Source of the DNA: Alphaproteobacteria bacterium
GTDB taxonomy: Bacteria > Pseudomonadota > Alphaproteobacteria > Caulobacterales > Maricaulaceae
Assembly: GCA_024278855.1 (NCBI GenBank)
Contig: JAJRSJ010000038.1
Location: 37,380-101,379, forward strand
Direction: 5' to 3'
Length of the DNA: 64,000 nucleotides
The notes under the pieces were generated by a model. The model was given only the letters and a program-made list of their open reading frames with translations. It was not told where the DNA came from and ran no database searches. Positions within the stretch are counted from its first letter, which is position 1. Each line of letters starts with the position of its first letter. Made by a program: the position numbers and the translations under genes. Below, in pieces: positions 1 through 10,061 of this stretch.

Positions 1-1115
1 TCGCCAAACTCAAAGACCAGGGCGCAATCGTCCTGGCCAAGACCAATATGGCGGAATGGGCATTTTCACCGAGGCAAACCAACAGCACCAGCGCAGGCAT
101 AACCAAAAACGCTTATAATTTGGCGCATGTACCCGCCGGTTCGTCGGGCGGGACAGCGTCCGGGATTGCGGCTAGCTTTGCCCTCGTTGGCCTCGGAACG
201 GATACGGGTAATTCCGTGCGCGGGCCGTCTTCGCATCTGTCACTGGTCGGCATGCGTTCAACCCACGGACTTTTGGATTTAGACGGGATTGTTCCCCTGG
301 TCCTCACCGGCGATGTGGTTGGCCCCATGACCCGCCCGGTTACCGATAATGTCCTTATGTTTGCCGCGTTGGGTGGAGAGAACTATGCCCCTGATCTGAA
401 CAAGGGTGCGCTTAAAGATGCGCGCATTGGTATTGTTCGTGAACTGGCCAAGCCTGACGATATGGACGCGGACATAGCCGAACTGTTTGATGTCGCCGTA
501 AATGACTTGAAATCCCAGGGCGCGACCGTCATAGATGCTATAAAAATCAAAGATATAAATGCGCATATTAACGCATCATGGGGCTGTAGATCCTTCCGCA
601 AAGACGTCCATGAATACCTGACTGGGCCCGGAATGAGTGCTAAAATCAGCGATCCATATGAAGCGTTTGAAGCGGGCGTATTCGCCCCTTACACAAAGGG
701 CGCATGGGGATATTTCGAAGGCGGTGCCATTGAGGTTGCAACCAAAGCAGACGGTACGGTTTGCGGTGATTTATCCAAAGATGTGATGCGTCAAACCATC
801 AAAAAAGACATTTTGGACGCTATGGGACGCGAAAATCTTGACGCGCTCATCTACCCAAGTTGGCGTTACCCTGCGGCGCGGCTTGACCTAGCGGAGGCGG
901 ATTATAAAGGTGATAACTCCCAAACTCTGGCTCCGCCCACAGGTCTACCGGCCATAACTGTGCCGATGGGTTTCGCCGCCAAAGATTTGCCGACTGGCCT
1001 GCAATTTTTGGGGCGATCAAATAGCGAGAAAACGCTCTACAACTTGGCCTACGCTTATGAACAAGCTACAAAACACCGCCGCGCACCCGTTAAATTCCCA
1101 ATCATCAAGAAATAA
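1..1115 (+). CDS. Amidase family protein (amidase signature), 5' end outside the window
   Basis: The reading frame is open from base 3 and runs to a TAA at 1113-1115, so about 370 C-terminal residues are present and the N-terminus lies beyond the left edge. The amidase-signature core is visible: a GSSGGTASG segment with the cis-Ser, then GTDTGNSVRGPSS with the nucleophilic Ser, then a GPMTRPVTD segment. The catalytic Lys of the Ser-cisSer-Lys triad would lie in the missing part. The glycine usually found just before the nucleophile is Asn here (DTGNS); I recall this as a known sub-family variant. The C-terminal PTGLPAITVPMGF and GLQFLGR segments are typical. Amidase is a broad family, so the substrate (amide, nitrile-derived amide or peptide amide) cannot be told. 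No signal peptide can be judged. Confidence 0.9.
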   Translation, partial: AKLKDQGAIVLAKTNMAEWAFSPRQTNSTSAGITKNAYNLAHVPAGSSGGTASGIAASFALVGLGTDTGNSVRGPSSHLSLVGMRSTHGLLDLDGIVPLVLTGDVVGPMTRPVTDNVLMFAALGGENYAPDLNKGALKDARIGIVRELAKPDDMDADIAELFDVAVNDLKSQGATVIDAIKIKDINAHINASWGCRSFRKDVHEYLTGPGMSAKISDPYEAFEAGVFAPYTKGAWGYFEGGAIEVATKADGTVCGDLSKDVMRQTIKKDILDAMGRENLDALIYPSWRYPAARLDLAEADYKGDNSQTLAPPTGLPAITVPMGFAAKDLPTGLQFLGRSNSEKTLYNLAYAYEQATKHRRAPVKFPIIKK

Positions 1116-1249
1116 GCCCGAATATTGGCAAATTCTTTGCATATTGTAATCAATAAGCTATCGACGCAGTGCTTATAACTGGTTAGAACCTGTTTGAATC
1201 AATGCGGGCTATTGTATGGTGCGCAAAGTAATAAAAATTTGGGACGTTT

Positions 1250-4200
1250 ATGAAAATTCGCCATTTATTTGTATCCACGGCCATTCCTGCATTGATTGCA
1301 GCATTACCTGCATCCGTATATGCGCAAGTGGAAATTACCGACGAACGCACAACCGGCATTGCAACATCAACGGCAGACGGCGGAGCGCCAGCGAATGTAA
1401 CCATTACTGCAAGTGGCACCATAACCGTTACGACAGGCGCGGCGGCAACACTAGACTCGGATAACGACCTGACCAATGCTGGCACAATTACAACCACGGA
1501 CGCGGACGATACAACCGGTGTTTTAATCACAGGTGTAACAGGCAATTTCACCAATAGCGGTACTATTTCGCTTACGGGCGCTGCCCCCACGGACGGCATT
1601 ACCCCAACCAGCGATATCGTCACAGGTACTGGCCGCACGGGCATATTGATATCTGGTGCCAGCCCGTTTACCGGCAATGTGAATAATGAAGGCACGATCA
1701 CTGTTCGCGGCCAAAATTCAGCAGGCATGCGTCTGGCAAATATGACGACCATGACAGGCGACTTTCTACAAGGCGGCGTCATGACAGTTTTTGGCGCCAA
1801 TAGCGTTGGTGTTGATATTGCCGGGGATGTGATTGGGAATTTAGCCATTAGCGGCACAGTCAGCGCTACGGGAGAAAACACCCAAGCCGTCAATGTATCC
1901 GGCGATATATCCGGAGCCATGACGCTCACCAATGCTATATCCACGTCTGGTTTCGTAAGCTTTACAGGCGGCATTCTAACGGCCCGCCCCGGATTGGACG
2001 GGCGCCAAACATTGACAGATACGGCAAACCTTCGCCAAGCAGGCTCTGCCATACAAATTAACGGTAATATCGGCGGCGGTATCCATATTGCTGAAAACCG
2101 GGATGCAGATACCAACGAATTGGTCAGTATTGGCGGCGTGAATATGGTAGGCAGTGCGCCGGCTATTTTGATCGACGGAAACGGTACGCCTATTGCGATT
2201 GGTATCGTTGCGCAAATTACCGACCCGGCTGACGAAAATTTTGATGCAGAATTGCAATATGCTTTCATAAACCAAGGCCAACTCGTTAGTGACGGTTTTT
2301 TGGACGACATGAATGCCACAACTTTTTCCCTAAGCGATGCACGTCTTGAGGGCGGGCTGAACAATTCAGGGACCATGCGCTCCAATGCATACCGCTCCGG
2401 TATTGACCCGCTCGCCGCAGGGCCAACCCCTAACGCCATAGCCAGAGTGATCATCATTGGCGGCGGCGGTATTGCGGAGCGGATTAACAATTCAGGGACG
2501 ATTATAGCCCAGGGCATAGAAGCCGGTGACGCCGTTTACGCTGACCGGGACAATATTCTCGCGCCCAATATGATTTTTGCGACTGCCATTGAAGTTTTAG
2601 CGGGCGGCTCAATGGAGCGTTTGTCAAATATTGGTTCAATTTCAGCTATTATCACTGGTCGCAATGGTGAAGCTGTAGCAATTCGTGATGGATCGGGCAC
2701 CTTAATTGCCCTCGACAATAGCGGCACTATTGGTGCGTTTGGCGTAAATTCAGATATTCTGGGCGAACAAAATACAAATTTCACTCTTATTGCCATTGAT
2801 GTGTCGTTTAACACGACTGGTTTTACCTTAAACCAGACCGTGTTTACTGACCCTGTAACAGAGACAGATACCGTACCAGCCATCACTGGCGACATATTGT
2901 TGGGCAGTGGTGATGATGTTATCAATATTGCGGGCGGGACTGTCAATAGCCGCATAGTTTTTGGGGCGGGCGCAGATAGAGTATTGGTTTCTGGCGGTTC
3001 TGCTGTTACAGGCTCACTGGTTGACAGTGATGGCCAGCTTGAAATTATGGTTACAGACGGCAGCTCTTTGACCATTAATAATGCTAATGATTTCAACATC
3101 ACCACGGCTAATTTTGACGGTACGTCTACCTATGCACCATTTGTCAATCCCGCAACCGGAGAAGCATCCGTAATGATCGCATCTGGGGAAGTGGCGTTCG
3201 CAGACGGCGCGACAATTGACCCGCGCTTGGCCACGGTTTTGGACAACCCCTCCACCTCGTTCACAATCGTCCGGGCGGGCACACTAACCACTAGCGCCGA
3301 TTTTGGGACGGTGCGCGGGGAAAACTCACCTTATCTTTACAATACCGTATTTTCAAGAGATCCAACCGACCCTAACACATTGATTATGACGTTGGACTTG
3401 CGTTCCGCAGAGGAACTTGGTCTGGATACGACCCAGGCGGCAGCGTTTGAATCCGCTTTTGAGGCATTGCAAAATTCTGGCAGCTTAGGCGGGGCTTTTG
3501 TTGGCCTTACGGATCAACAGAGCTTTAACGCGGCATACAACCAACTCTTGCCAGAATTTGCATCTGCGGCGCGGCAATTTGTGATGGCAAATGTTGACGG
3601 CGTATCGGGTGCAATCGGGTCGCATTTGAATAATGCCCGGCGTTCGCAAGATAAAACTGGCGGCTTATGGATTCAGGAATTTGCTTATTTTGTCGATAGA
3701 AGTCTAGCCGGACAGTCTGAACCGTTCCGGGGTTATGGTTTTGGGATGACAGGCGGGTTTGATACGGCTTTCGGGCCTTTCCACACGGCTGGCGTAAATG
3801 TCGGCTTTGCGACCACGCAAATTGAAAATGTTCTCGGTAATAATGAGCCTCTTGACGTATTGACGCTCCAAGCGGGCCTATACGGCGGGTTGGAATTTGG
3901 CAAAGTTGGTATCGATTTATATGCAGGCGGCGGCTATAATGATAATGAGTCCAAACGTAGGGTTCAAGGTAGAGATTTCGACCAAACCGCCGCAGGCAAT
4001 TGGTCCGGCACGCACCTTAATGCGTCTGCAAATGCTGGATATAATATAAATTTCGGCAAATATTATATGCGCCCAACTCTTGGGATGACATATCTAAGAA
4101 TGTCTGAAAAAGCTTTTGTGGAAACAGGTGGCCCTGATATCAATCTCGCTATTGATGCGCGCACCTCTGATATTGGTACGGCGAGCGGTATTTTAGAGAT

Positions 4201-4483
4201 TGATGCCAATTTTGAACGCAACCGTTCATGGATGTCACCCTCTATGCGGTTTGGCTACAGGAATGATTTTATCGGTTCCGGTATCGTCACTACAGGCCAA
4301 TTTGCAAACGGTACGATACCATTTTCACTACAATCACAGGACTTCCCCGAAAGTGGCATTTTGCTTGGTGTAACCTTTGCTTCTGGCAGTAGATATGCAT
4401 CATTTTCCTTTGATTATGATACAGATATTCGTAGCGGCTTTATTCGCCATACCGCCAGACTTGTCTTGCGCCTGATTTTTTAA
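1250..4483 (+). CDS. Autotransporter domain-containing outer-membrane protein (1077 aa)
   Basis: This is a type V secretion protein. Residues 1-25 form a Sec signal peptide ending in ASVYA before QVEI. Residues 26 to about 780 are a repetitive, Thr/Ser/Gly/Asn-rich passenger with recurring NSGTI and NEGTI motifs typical of a right-handed beta-helix. The last 270 or so residues (from about GGLWIQEFAYFVD) show alternating aromatic/glycine beta-strands of an autotransporter barrel and end in LRLIF with C-terminal Phe, the usual Bam recognition signature. The ATG at 1250 follows GGGAC at a good distance. The gene stands alone between an amidase gene and parE. Passenger function is unknown; adhesin is the commonest role. 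The 444-codon ORF on the opposite strand is a shadow of the repetitive codons. Confidence 0.9.
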   Translation: MKIRHLFVSTAIPALIAALPASVYAQVEITDERTTGIATSTADGGAPANVTITASGTITVTTGAAATLDSDNDLTNAGTITTTDADDTTGVLITGVTGNFTNSGTISLTGAAPTDGITPTSDIVTGTGRTGILISGASPFTGNVNNEGTITVRGQNSAGMRLANMTTMTGDFLQGGVMTVFGANSVGVDIAGDVIGNLAISGTVSATGENTQAVNVSGDISGAMTLTNAISTSGFVSFTGGILTARPGLDGRQTLTDTANLRQAGSAIQINGNIGGGIHIAENRDADTNELVSIGGVNMVGSAPAILIDGNGTPIAIGIVAQITDPADENFDAELQYAFINQGQLVSDGFLDDMNATTFSLSDARLEGGLNNSGTMRSNAYRSGIDPLAAGPTPNAIARVIIIGGGGIAERINNSGTIIAQGIEAGDAVYADRDNILAPNMIFATAIEVLAGGSMERLSNIGSISAIITGRNGEAVAIRDGSGTLIALDNSGTIGAFGVNSDILGEQNTNFTLIAIDVSFNTTGFTLNQTVFTDPVTETDTVPAITGDILLGSGDDVINIAGGTVNSRIVFGAGADRVLVSGGSAVTGSLVDSDGQLEIMVTDGSSLTINNANDFNITTANFDGTSTYAPFVNPATGEASVMIASGEVAFADGATIDPRLATVLDNPSTSFTIVRAGTLTTSADFGTVRGENSPYLYNTVFSRDPTDPNTLIMTLDLRSAEELGLDTTQAAAFESAFEALQNSGSLGGAFVGLTDQQSFNAAYNQLLPEFASAARQFVMANVDGVSGAIGSHLNNARRSQDKTGGLWIQEFAYFVDRSLAGQSEPFRGYGFGMTGGFDTAFGPFHTAGVNVGFATTQIENVLGNNEPLDVLTLQAGLYGGLEFGKVGIDLYAGGGYNDNESKRRVQGRDFDQTAAGNWSGTHLNASANAGYNINFGKYYMRPTLGMTYLRMSEKAFVETGGPDINLAIDARTSDIGTASGILEIDANFERNRSWMSPSMRFGYRNDFIGSGIVTTGQFANGTIPFSLQSQDFPESGILLGVTFASGSRYASFSFDYDTDIRSGFIRHTARLVLRLIF

Positions 4484-4548
4484 TTCTGTTAACAGTTATT
4501 ACTTAGAAATATCTGGCGTTTTAGGCGGGTTTCAGACAGGGTATCTCT

Positions 4549-6558
4549 ATGGCAAAAGCGAATCAAAACGAGCTGTTTGGTAGTTCATCCAAAGCAAAAG
4601 CGAAGGCAGAAGCTGCGTATTCTGCAAAAGACATTCAAGTCCTTGAAGGGCTTGAGCCAGTACGCTTGCGCCCGGGCATGTATATTGGCGGCACGGATGC
4701 CCGCGCCCTACACCATTTATTCGCCGAGGTTCTGGACAATTCTATGGACGAAGCCGTGGCCGGACATGCAAACCGCATCGAGGTTGAGCTCGACACAGGT
4801 GGTTATCTTTCAGTGAGTGATAATGGGCGCGGTATTCCCATTGACCCGCATCCGAAATACAAAAATAAATCTGCCCTGGAAGTGATTATGACCACCTTGC
4901 ACGCGGGCGGTAAATTTGATGATAAAGCTTACCAAACTTCCGGTGGGTTGCACGGAGTTGGTGTTTCCGTGGTCAACGCATTGTCTGATCATCTGATTGT
5001 CGAAGTGGCGCGGGGACGTAAATTATACCGGCAAAGCTTCAAGCGCGGCAAAGCCATAGGCAAGCTCGAACATCTGGGCGATATTCCCAACCGGCGCGGC
5101 ACGAGAGTTTCCTTTCATCCTGACCCTGAGATATTCGGGCCTAAAGCTCACTTCTCCCCTGCCCGCTTGTTTCGTATGGCGAGGGCCAAAGCCTATCTCC
5201 AGCCCGGCGTTGAAATACGTTGGAAATGTGCGCCGGAGCTTGTGGCCAATTTGGAAACCATTCCCGCCGAGGCCGTGTTTTTGTTCCCCGGCGGCCTGTC
5301 TGATTTTCTCAAAGAAACGCTCGGCAATAAAGTCACCGTCACCCCTGAAATATTTCGGGGCCGCAGCAAATCAGAAACGGGTCACGGCCGGGTTGAGTGG
5401 GCCGTAAGTTGGTCACCCCAAGGTTTTGGCGATGCGGATAGTGTTGTGCGCTCCTATTGCAACACCATCCCGACTTTGGGCGGCGGCACCCATGAGCAAG
5501 GTTTTCGTTCGGCTTTGACCAAAGGCTTGCGGGCTTACGCCGACATATCCGGCATGGCCACAAAGGCTTCCAATATTACGCCCGATGATGTCATGAACAG
5601 TGCCGGGGCTTTGGTGTCGGTGTTTTTGTCCGCGCCTGAGTTTCAAGGCCAGACCAAAGACCGTTTGTCCAATTCAGAAGCCGTGCGCATTGTCGAAACG
5701 TCCGTCCGTGACCCCTTTGATCATTGGTTAGCCGGTTCGCCCAAAGATGCGACCAAGCTTTTGGAATATGTTATAGAGCAAGCCGATGACCGGATGCGCC
5801 GCCGCAAGGCACGTGATGTCAAACGCAAAGCGGCAACCCGTAAATTACGCCTGCCCGGCAAGTTGGCGGACTGTTCTAACAAATCGGCTGAAAACACCGA
5901 AATATTTATCGTCGAAGGCGAAAGTGCCGGCGGTTCTGCCAAGCAAGCGCGCAACCGCAAGACCCAGGCTATCTTGCCGCTCAAAGGTAAAATCCTCAAT
6001 GTAGAAAGCGCTAGCCACGCCAAAATCGCTGCCAATAAAGAGATTAACGACCTGGCCACGGCGCTCGGCGTCGGGATCGGCAAGAAATTTAACCCGGACG
6101 ATTTGCGCTATGAGCGAGTGATTATTATGACTGACGCCGATGTGGACGGGGCTCATATTGCGGCTTTGCTGATTACATTTTTCTATCGCTATATGCCGAA
6201 CCTGCTCCATGAAGGCCGTCTCTATATGGCTATGCCGCCATTGTTTCGCCTGACCCAAGGCGGAAAATCCATGTATGCAAACGACGAAGATCATAAACAG
6301 CATTTGCTCGATACCGAATTTACCGGCCGCGGTAAAATTGAGATTGGACGTTTTAAGGGCCTAGGCGAAATGATGCCGGCCCAGCTAAAAATCACAACCA
6401 TGAACCCTGATACCCGCACATTGGCCCGCATCACAGTAGACGAGGATAATCTCCCGACCACCGAAGCCTTGGTCGAAACCCTCATGGGTAAACGCGCTGA
6501 TTTACGCTATCAATACATTCAGGAACACGCGCAATATGTCGATGATTTGGATGTTTAG
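4549..6558 (+). CDS. parE: DNA topoisomerase IV subunit B
   Basis: This is the ATPase subunit of topoisomerase IV, which decatenates chromosomes together with ParC. The 669 residues match the family length. The GHKL ATPase domain is clear: ALHHLFAEVLDNSMDEA, DNGRGIPIDPHPK, and SGGLHGVGVSVVNALS, which binds ATP. The TOPRIM domain carries the EGESAGGSAKQARNRK motif and the Mg-binding DADVDGAHI motif near residue 530, and the C-terminus has the conserved FKGLGEM. The length, without the long insert common in GyrB, and the short start MAKANQNELFG favour ParE over GyrB. The ATG at 4549 follows CAGGG. parC is not in the window. The gene converges with scpB at 6558/6624. Confidence 0.95.
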   Translation: MAKANQNELFGSSSKAKAKAEAAYSAKDIQVLEGLEPVRLRPGMYIGGTDARALHHLFAEVLDNSMDEAVAGHANRIEVELDTGGYLSVSDNGRGIPIDPHPKYKNKSALEVIMTTLHAGGKFDDKAYQTSGGLHGVGVSVVNALSDHLIVEVARGRKLYRQSFKRGKAIGKLEHLGDIPNRRGTRVSFHPDPEIFGPKAHFSPARLFRMARAKAYLQPGVEIRWKCAPELVANLETIPAEAVFLFPGGLSDFLKETLGNKVTVTPEIFRGRSKSETGHGRVEWAVSWSPQGFGDADSVVRSYCNTIPTLGGGTHEQGFRSALTKGLRAYADISGMATKASNITPDDVMNSAGALVSVFLSAPEFQGQTKDRLSNSEAVRIVETSVRDPFDHWLAGSPKDATKLLEYVIEQADDRMRRRKARDVKRKAATRKLRLPGKLADCSNKSAENTEIFIVEGESAGGSAKQARNRKTQAILPLKGKILNVESASHAKIAANKEINDLATALGVGIGKKFNPDDLRYERVIIMTDADVDGAHIAALLITFFYRYMPNLLHEGRLYMAMPPLFRLTQGGKSMYANDEDHKQHLLDTEFTGRGKIEIGRFKGLGEMMPAQLKITTMNPDTRTLARITVDEDNLPTTEALVETLMGKRADLRYQYIQEHAQYVDDLDV

Positions 6559-6623
6559 AATAATGCGTTAAACAGCTAATCCACCCTACAAATTTTGGTA
6601 TTTTTCTACCCGGAATTTTCCCA

Positions 6624-7388
6624 TTACCCGTCCAGACCCGGTTTTTCGTCTGCTTCCATGAAATCCATCATGAACTCGCTGTCGTCTTCGTCCTCGATCG
6701 GGTCTTCGTCTATATCCATGGACAGCATGGGAGTTGGGACTTCAAAGTCTTTGGGCAGGCGAGCGTCGAGTAGTCCGGCGGCTTTGAGGTCGTCGCGGCC
6801 CGGTAGATCGGTGACTTGCTCAAGATTAAAGTGCGCCAAGAAATTCTCCGTTGTACCGTAAGTCACCGGACGGCCCGGCGTACGTCGGCGACCGCGAATG
6901 CGGACCCAGCCAAGTTCCATCAACACATCTATAGTGCCGCCCGATACGGATACACCGCGAATATCTTCGATTTCCGGGCGGGTGACGGGTTGGTGATAAG
7001 CGATAATGGCCAGAGTTTCCAAGGCCGCCTTGGACAATTTGCGCGGGGTTTCGCGAATATCCACCAAATCATGCTCCAAATCCACGGCAGTTTGAAACCG
7101 CCATCTATCGGCTACGCGGATTAAATTTATACCGCGCCCAGCATAATCTCGGGCCAATTTAGCCAGTAATGCCCCCACATCACAGCCCTTTGGTAATCGC
7201 TCACGCAAGGTTTCAATGTCAATCGGTTCTACGGCAGCAAATAACAGGGCTTCCAACAAACGCAAATCATCCGCCATAGCCTCACCGTCCGCCCGCGTCA
7301 GCAATCGTTCATTGAGATTGATAATATCGTCCTCTATTCCGGCGGCGGCGGTTTCCACACGAGACGCCGGTTTGTTAGGTTCAGTCAT
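6624..7388 (-). CDS. scpB: SMC-Scp complex subunit ScpB
   Basis: ScpB is the dimeric winged-helix subunit that, with ScpA, bridges SMC in chromosome condensation and segregation. The LLEALLFAAVEPI start of the first winged helix lies near residue 44. The conserved core ALETLAIIAYHQPVTRPEIEDIRGV and the GRPVTYGTTENFLAHFNL segment of the second winged helix follow. The protein ends in a strongly acidic tail (residues about 225-254), common in alphaproteobacterial ScpB. Its ATG overlaps the stop of scpA by 4 nt, so the two are translationally coupled. In many alphaproteobacteria tatABC follow scpB; here a convergent parE is found instead. Confidence 0.95.
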   Translation of the reverse strand: MTEPNKPASRVETAAAGIEDDIINLNERLLTRADGEAMADDLRLLEALLFAAVEPIDIETLRERLPKGCDVGALLAKLARDYAGRGINLIRVADRWRFQTAVDLEHDLVDIRETPRKLSKAALETLAIIAYHQPVTRPEIEDIRGVSVSGGTIDVLMELGWVRIRGRRRTPGRPVTYGTTENFLAHFNLEQVTDLPGRDDLKAAGLLDARLPKDFEVPTPMLSMDIDEDPIEDEDDSEFMMDFMEADEKPGLDG

Positions 7389-8203
7389 GACGGTTTCCTG
7401 TTGTCTGGTTGGGGTTTGGCCCGCAAATAAATGGTTGAAAAAGCTTTGGATTGTTTGATTTCCAGGCGGCCTTCTTTAGCCAATTCCAGTCCGGCCAATA
7501 ATGAACTGGCGCGAATACTCCGGCTGGGCAATGTCTGCTCAAAATCACTGCCGTCGGGCAAAAGTTCGTCAAACGTAAGCCATTCAAGGCTAAGCCCAAC
7601 CACACGTTCAAGCCTGCGGCGAGCCTCATCCAAAGCCCATATTAACGGTTTGGGCAGTTTATGATGGCGCATAGCGGCTTGGGAACGGGTTTCGCCGTAA
7701 GCCTTGATCATGTCAAATAGCTCGGCTTGGTAAAGCGGCGTTGTCCGAGAGCGCAGACCTTCGGGGGCGCCGCGAACAAAAATACTTTGGCCGGTAATTT
7801 TCAGTTTGAACAAACCTTCCGCCGCCCGGCGCATACCGTCAAGCCTTTGCAGACGAAATGCAAGATGTGCCGCCAGTTCTTCAGCTTCTGGGAGCTGTTC
7901 TTCACCTTCGGTTTTTGGCAAGATCAACCGCGATTTTAAATAGGCTAACCATGATGCCATCACCAAATAATCCGCCGCAAGTTCAATGCGTAAGTCTTTG
8001 GCGTTTTTAATGAAATCCACATATTGGTCAGCCAGTTCCAGTATAGATATGCGGGCCAGATCAACCTTTTGCCGTCGAGCCAACTCGAGGAGCAAATGCA
8101 ACGGGCCTTCAAACCCGTCAATGTCCAGCACCAGACCACGGCCTTCTTCCTGCGCGTCATCTGCCGCTTCAAATTCAAGCTCGTCGTGGAAATCCGTACT
8201 CAT
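7385..8203 (-). CDS. scpA: Segregation and condensation protein ScpA (kleisin)
   Basis: This is the kleisin partner of SMC and ScpB. The N-terminal hallmark FEGPLHLLLELARRQKVDLARISILELADQY spans roughly residues 31-62, and the following LAADYLVMASWLAYLKSRLILP helix contacts SMC. The C-terminal winged helix includes the FDELLPDG segment. The 272-residue length fits the family. The gene lies one base after nagZ and overlaps scpB, so nagZ-scpA-scpB form one transcript. The context is the standard alphaproteobacterial block linking peptidoglycan recycling and chromosome segregation genes. Confidence 0.95.
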   Translation of the reverse strand: MSTDFHDELEFEAADDAQEEGRGLVLDIDGFEGPLHLLLELARRQKVDLARISILELADQYVDFIKNAKDLRIELAADYLVMASWLAYLKSRLILPKTEGEEQLPEAEELAAHLAFRLQRLDGMRRAAEGLFKLKITGQSIFVRGAPEGLRSRTTPLYQAELFDMIKAYGETRSQAAMRHHKLPKPLIWALDEARRRLERVVGLSLEWLTFDELLPDGSDFEQTLPSRSIRASSLLAGLELAKEGRLEIKQSKAFSTIYLRAKPQPDNRKPS

Positions 8204-8204
8204 A

Positions 8205-9260
8205 CTAACTATCCAACTGGGTCATAAGAGCTGTATATTCTTCTAATCCGGCATTGACGTCAAATTCTTCTTGAAGTTCAGCTGTAGTTTCGGCCAGTTT
8301 TGCCCGGCGTAAACTGTCCCCGCCAAGCGGCCTTAGGCCCTTGGCAACTTGCACCATATCCGCCAAACTTCCATTACATTGCAAAACAATGTCGCAACCT
8401 GCCGCCAAAGACCTTCGGGTCAGTTCCGTAAGCTCGCCGTCCAACGCCTTCATATCCAGATCATCACTCATCACCAAACCGTCATAACCTATATGACCGC
8501 GTATGATGTCATCAAATACAATTTTTGAGACCGTAACCGGGTGTATATCATCAATATCGCTTAAAACAATATGGGCTGTCATGGCCATTGCTACAGATGC
8601 TACAGTTGAAGACTTACCCGCCGCGCCAAAGGCTTTAAAGGGCAAAAAATCGGTTTTAGATAAGTCTTCAATCCCATCAGCTATAACTGGAAGCGCTTTG
8701 TGACTGTCCACACTGGCCCGACCATGTCCGGGAATATGTTTGATCACAGGCGCAACACCGCCCGCAATCAGTCCAGAAATACAGGCTTGGGCCATGTCTA
8801 TCATCTTTGCCGGGTCACGGGAAAATGCCCGATCAGAAATTATTGGATCAGCACCAATTACCGGCAAATCCAAGACCGGGGCGCAGTTAGCCGTGATGCC
8901 AACCGCTCTTAGATCTTCCGCAATAAGGCGGAAATTAAGCCAAATAGCGCGCAATGCATATTCAGGATTGATCCGGTATAATTCCCCAAAATCAAAGGCA
9001 TAGGCGGCTTTTCGCCAGTGGGGCGGCCCTAATCTTTGCACCCGACCGCCTTCCTGGTCGACAAATATTAGCGCATTGCGGCCAACAGTATTTCGCAAAT
9101 CTGTACATAATTTTCTGACCTGTTCCGGCGTTTCAATATTGCGGGAGAATAAAATAAAGCCCCACGGATTACAGTCCCGGAAAAACACCGCCTCTGCGGC
9201 ACGCAATTCCGGGCCTTCCAGACCAAATATTGCGGCGTTTATCGGTGGCTCCCTCGTCAT
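8205..9260 (-). CDS. nagZ: Beta-N-acetylhexosaminidase (glycoside hydrolase family 3)
   Basis: NagZ releases GlcNAc from GlcNAc-anhydroMurNAc peptides during cytoplasmic recycling of peptidoglycan. The GH3 features are visible: the FIDQEGGRVQRL-type loop (here FVDQEGGRVQRLGPPH), KHIPGHGRASVDSHKALP with the flexible-loop His and Asp thought to act as catalytic pair in NagZ, and the nucleophile region VMSDDLDMKAL. At 351 residues it is the single-domain bacterial form without a signal peptide. The start overlaps the stop of the upstream SPOR-domain gene by 4 nt, in keeping with a cell-envelope operon. Confidence 0.95.
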   Translation of the reverse strand: MTREPPINAAIFGLEGPELRAAEAVFFRDCNPWGFILFSRNIETPEQVRKLCTDLRNTVGRNALIFVDQEGGRVQRLGPPHWRKAAYAFDFGELYRINPEYALRAIWLNFRLIAEDLRAVGITANCAPVLDLPVIGADPIISDRAFSRDPAKMIDMAQACISGLIAGGVAPVIKHIPGHGRASVDSHKALPVIADGIEDLSKTDFLPFKAFGAAGKSSTVASVAMAMTAHIVLSDIDDIHPVTVSKIVFDDIIRGHIGYDGLVMSDDLDMKALDGELTELTRRSLAAGCDIVLQCNGSLADMVQVAKGLRPLGGDSLRRAKLAETTAELQEEFDVNAGLEEYTALMTQLDS

Positions 9261-10003
9261 TCTTTCGTAACAATACAGTTTTGTTGTCTCGATTTAAATT
9301 GCGCACATAGTTTTCTTGCCGATGCCTTATCGGCCAGACCGTTCACACGTAAACGATAATAAATCCCCCGCGTGCCGAGATCAACTCGTTTTATATCAGC
9401 ATAATGACTACCTGTCAGTATATCCTCCATACTAACGGCAAGTTTTTCCCAGGTCTGTTCCGCCAGAGCCGCAGAGCGCAAAGATGCGACCTGTACCACA
9501 TAACCTCCTGCCAACAATGAGGGGGATGTACTTACTGGTTTGGACCTAGTTTGACTTGAACTAGTTGGCGGTGCGGTTTCATTTGCTGAATTATTTGCAC
9601 TTTGGGTTTCTGTGCGCTTGATAATCACATTTGCGACAGGACGAGATCTTGGCTTTGGCAAGGGTTCTTCGGCTATTGGCGTTGTTTTTATAGCCGGTTG
9701 TGTTTTGTTTTCGTTTGAAACTTCGAATATTTCTTTGTCCTGATTGGGGGTATTCGCGCCTCCAGGTTCCAAAGGGATTTCTTTATAGGGCGTATTATCG
9801 GCCAAAATACTCGGCAATTGATTTCTGTCGCGGGTTCCAGAGGCAAATAATTTCATAACCACCAAAACCACTATTAAAATAAAAGCCAGTACAGCAACAA
9901 ATTTTATCATGCCCATGCGCCCGGATTGAGCCCGGACATCAAATGGGTGAAGTGCTTCCGTATCAGAAGCGGGCAAATACGCGTTTTGTGGCTCGTTTTC
10001 CAT
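9257..10003 (-). CDS. SPOR domain-containing inner-membrane protein
   Basis: The protein is bitopic. Residues 1-30 are cytoplasmic, a hydrophobic segment at about 31-52 (MIKFVAVLAFILIVVLVVMKLF) spans the membrane, a Pro/Thr/Ser-rich periplasmic linker follows, and a C-terminal SPOR domain lies at about residues 168-248 (GGYVVQVASLRSAALAEQTW to QNCIVTKE). SPOR domains bind peptide-free glycan at division septa. The gene sits between dgt and nagZ; in many alphaproteobacteria argS lies between dgt and this gene, and here it does not. It is probably co-transcribed with nagZ-scpA-scpB. Confidence 0.9.
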   Translation of the reverse strand: MENEPQNAYLPASDTEALHPFDVRAQSGRMGMIKFVAVLAFILIVVLVVMKLFASGTRDRNQLPSILADNTPYKEIPLEPGGANTPNQDKEIFEVSNENKTQPAIKTTPIAEEPLPKPRSRPVANVIIKRTETQSANNSANETAPPTSSSQTRSKPVSTSPSLLAGGYVVQVASLRSAALAEQTWEKLAVSMEDILTGSHYADIKRVDLGTRGIYYRLRVNGLADKASARKLCAQFKSRQQNCIVTKE

Positions 10004-10061
10004 ATTACAGTCTCTTGTTTTGTTCTATTCCTGTTTTGCCACTTCTTAGGTTAATGAAAGG

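Noticed and set aside
1183..2517. Long minus-strand ORF (444 codons) opposite the autotransporter gene
   Set aside because: It mirrors the low-stop codon pattern of the repetitive passenger; it has no ribosome binding site, no recognisable protein features, and the plus-strand frame has a signal peptide and barrel.
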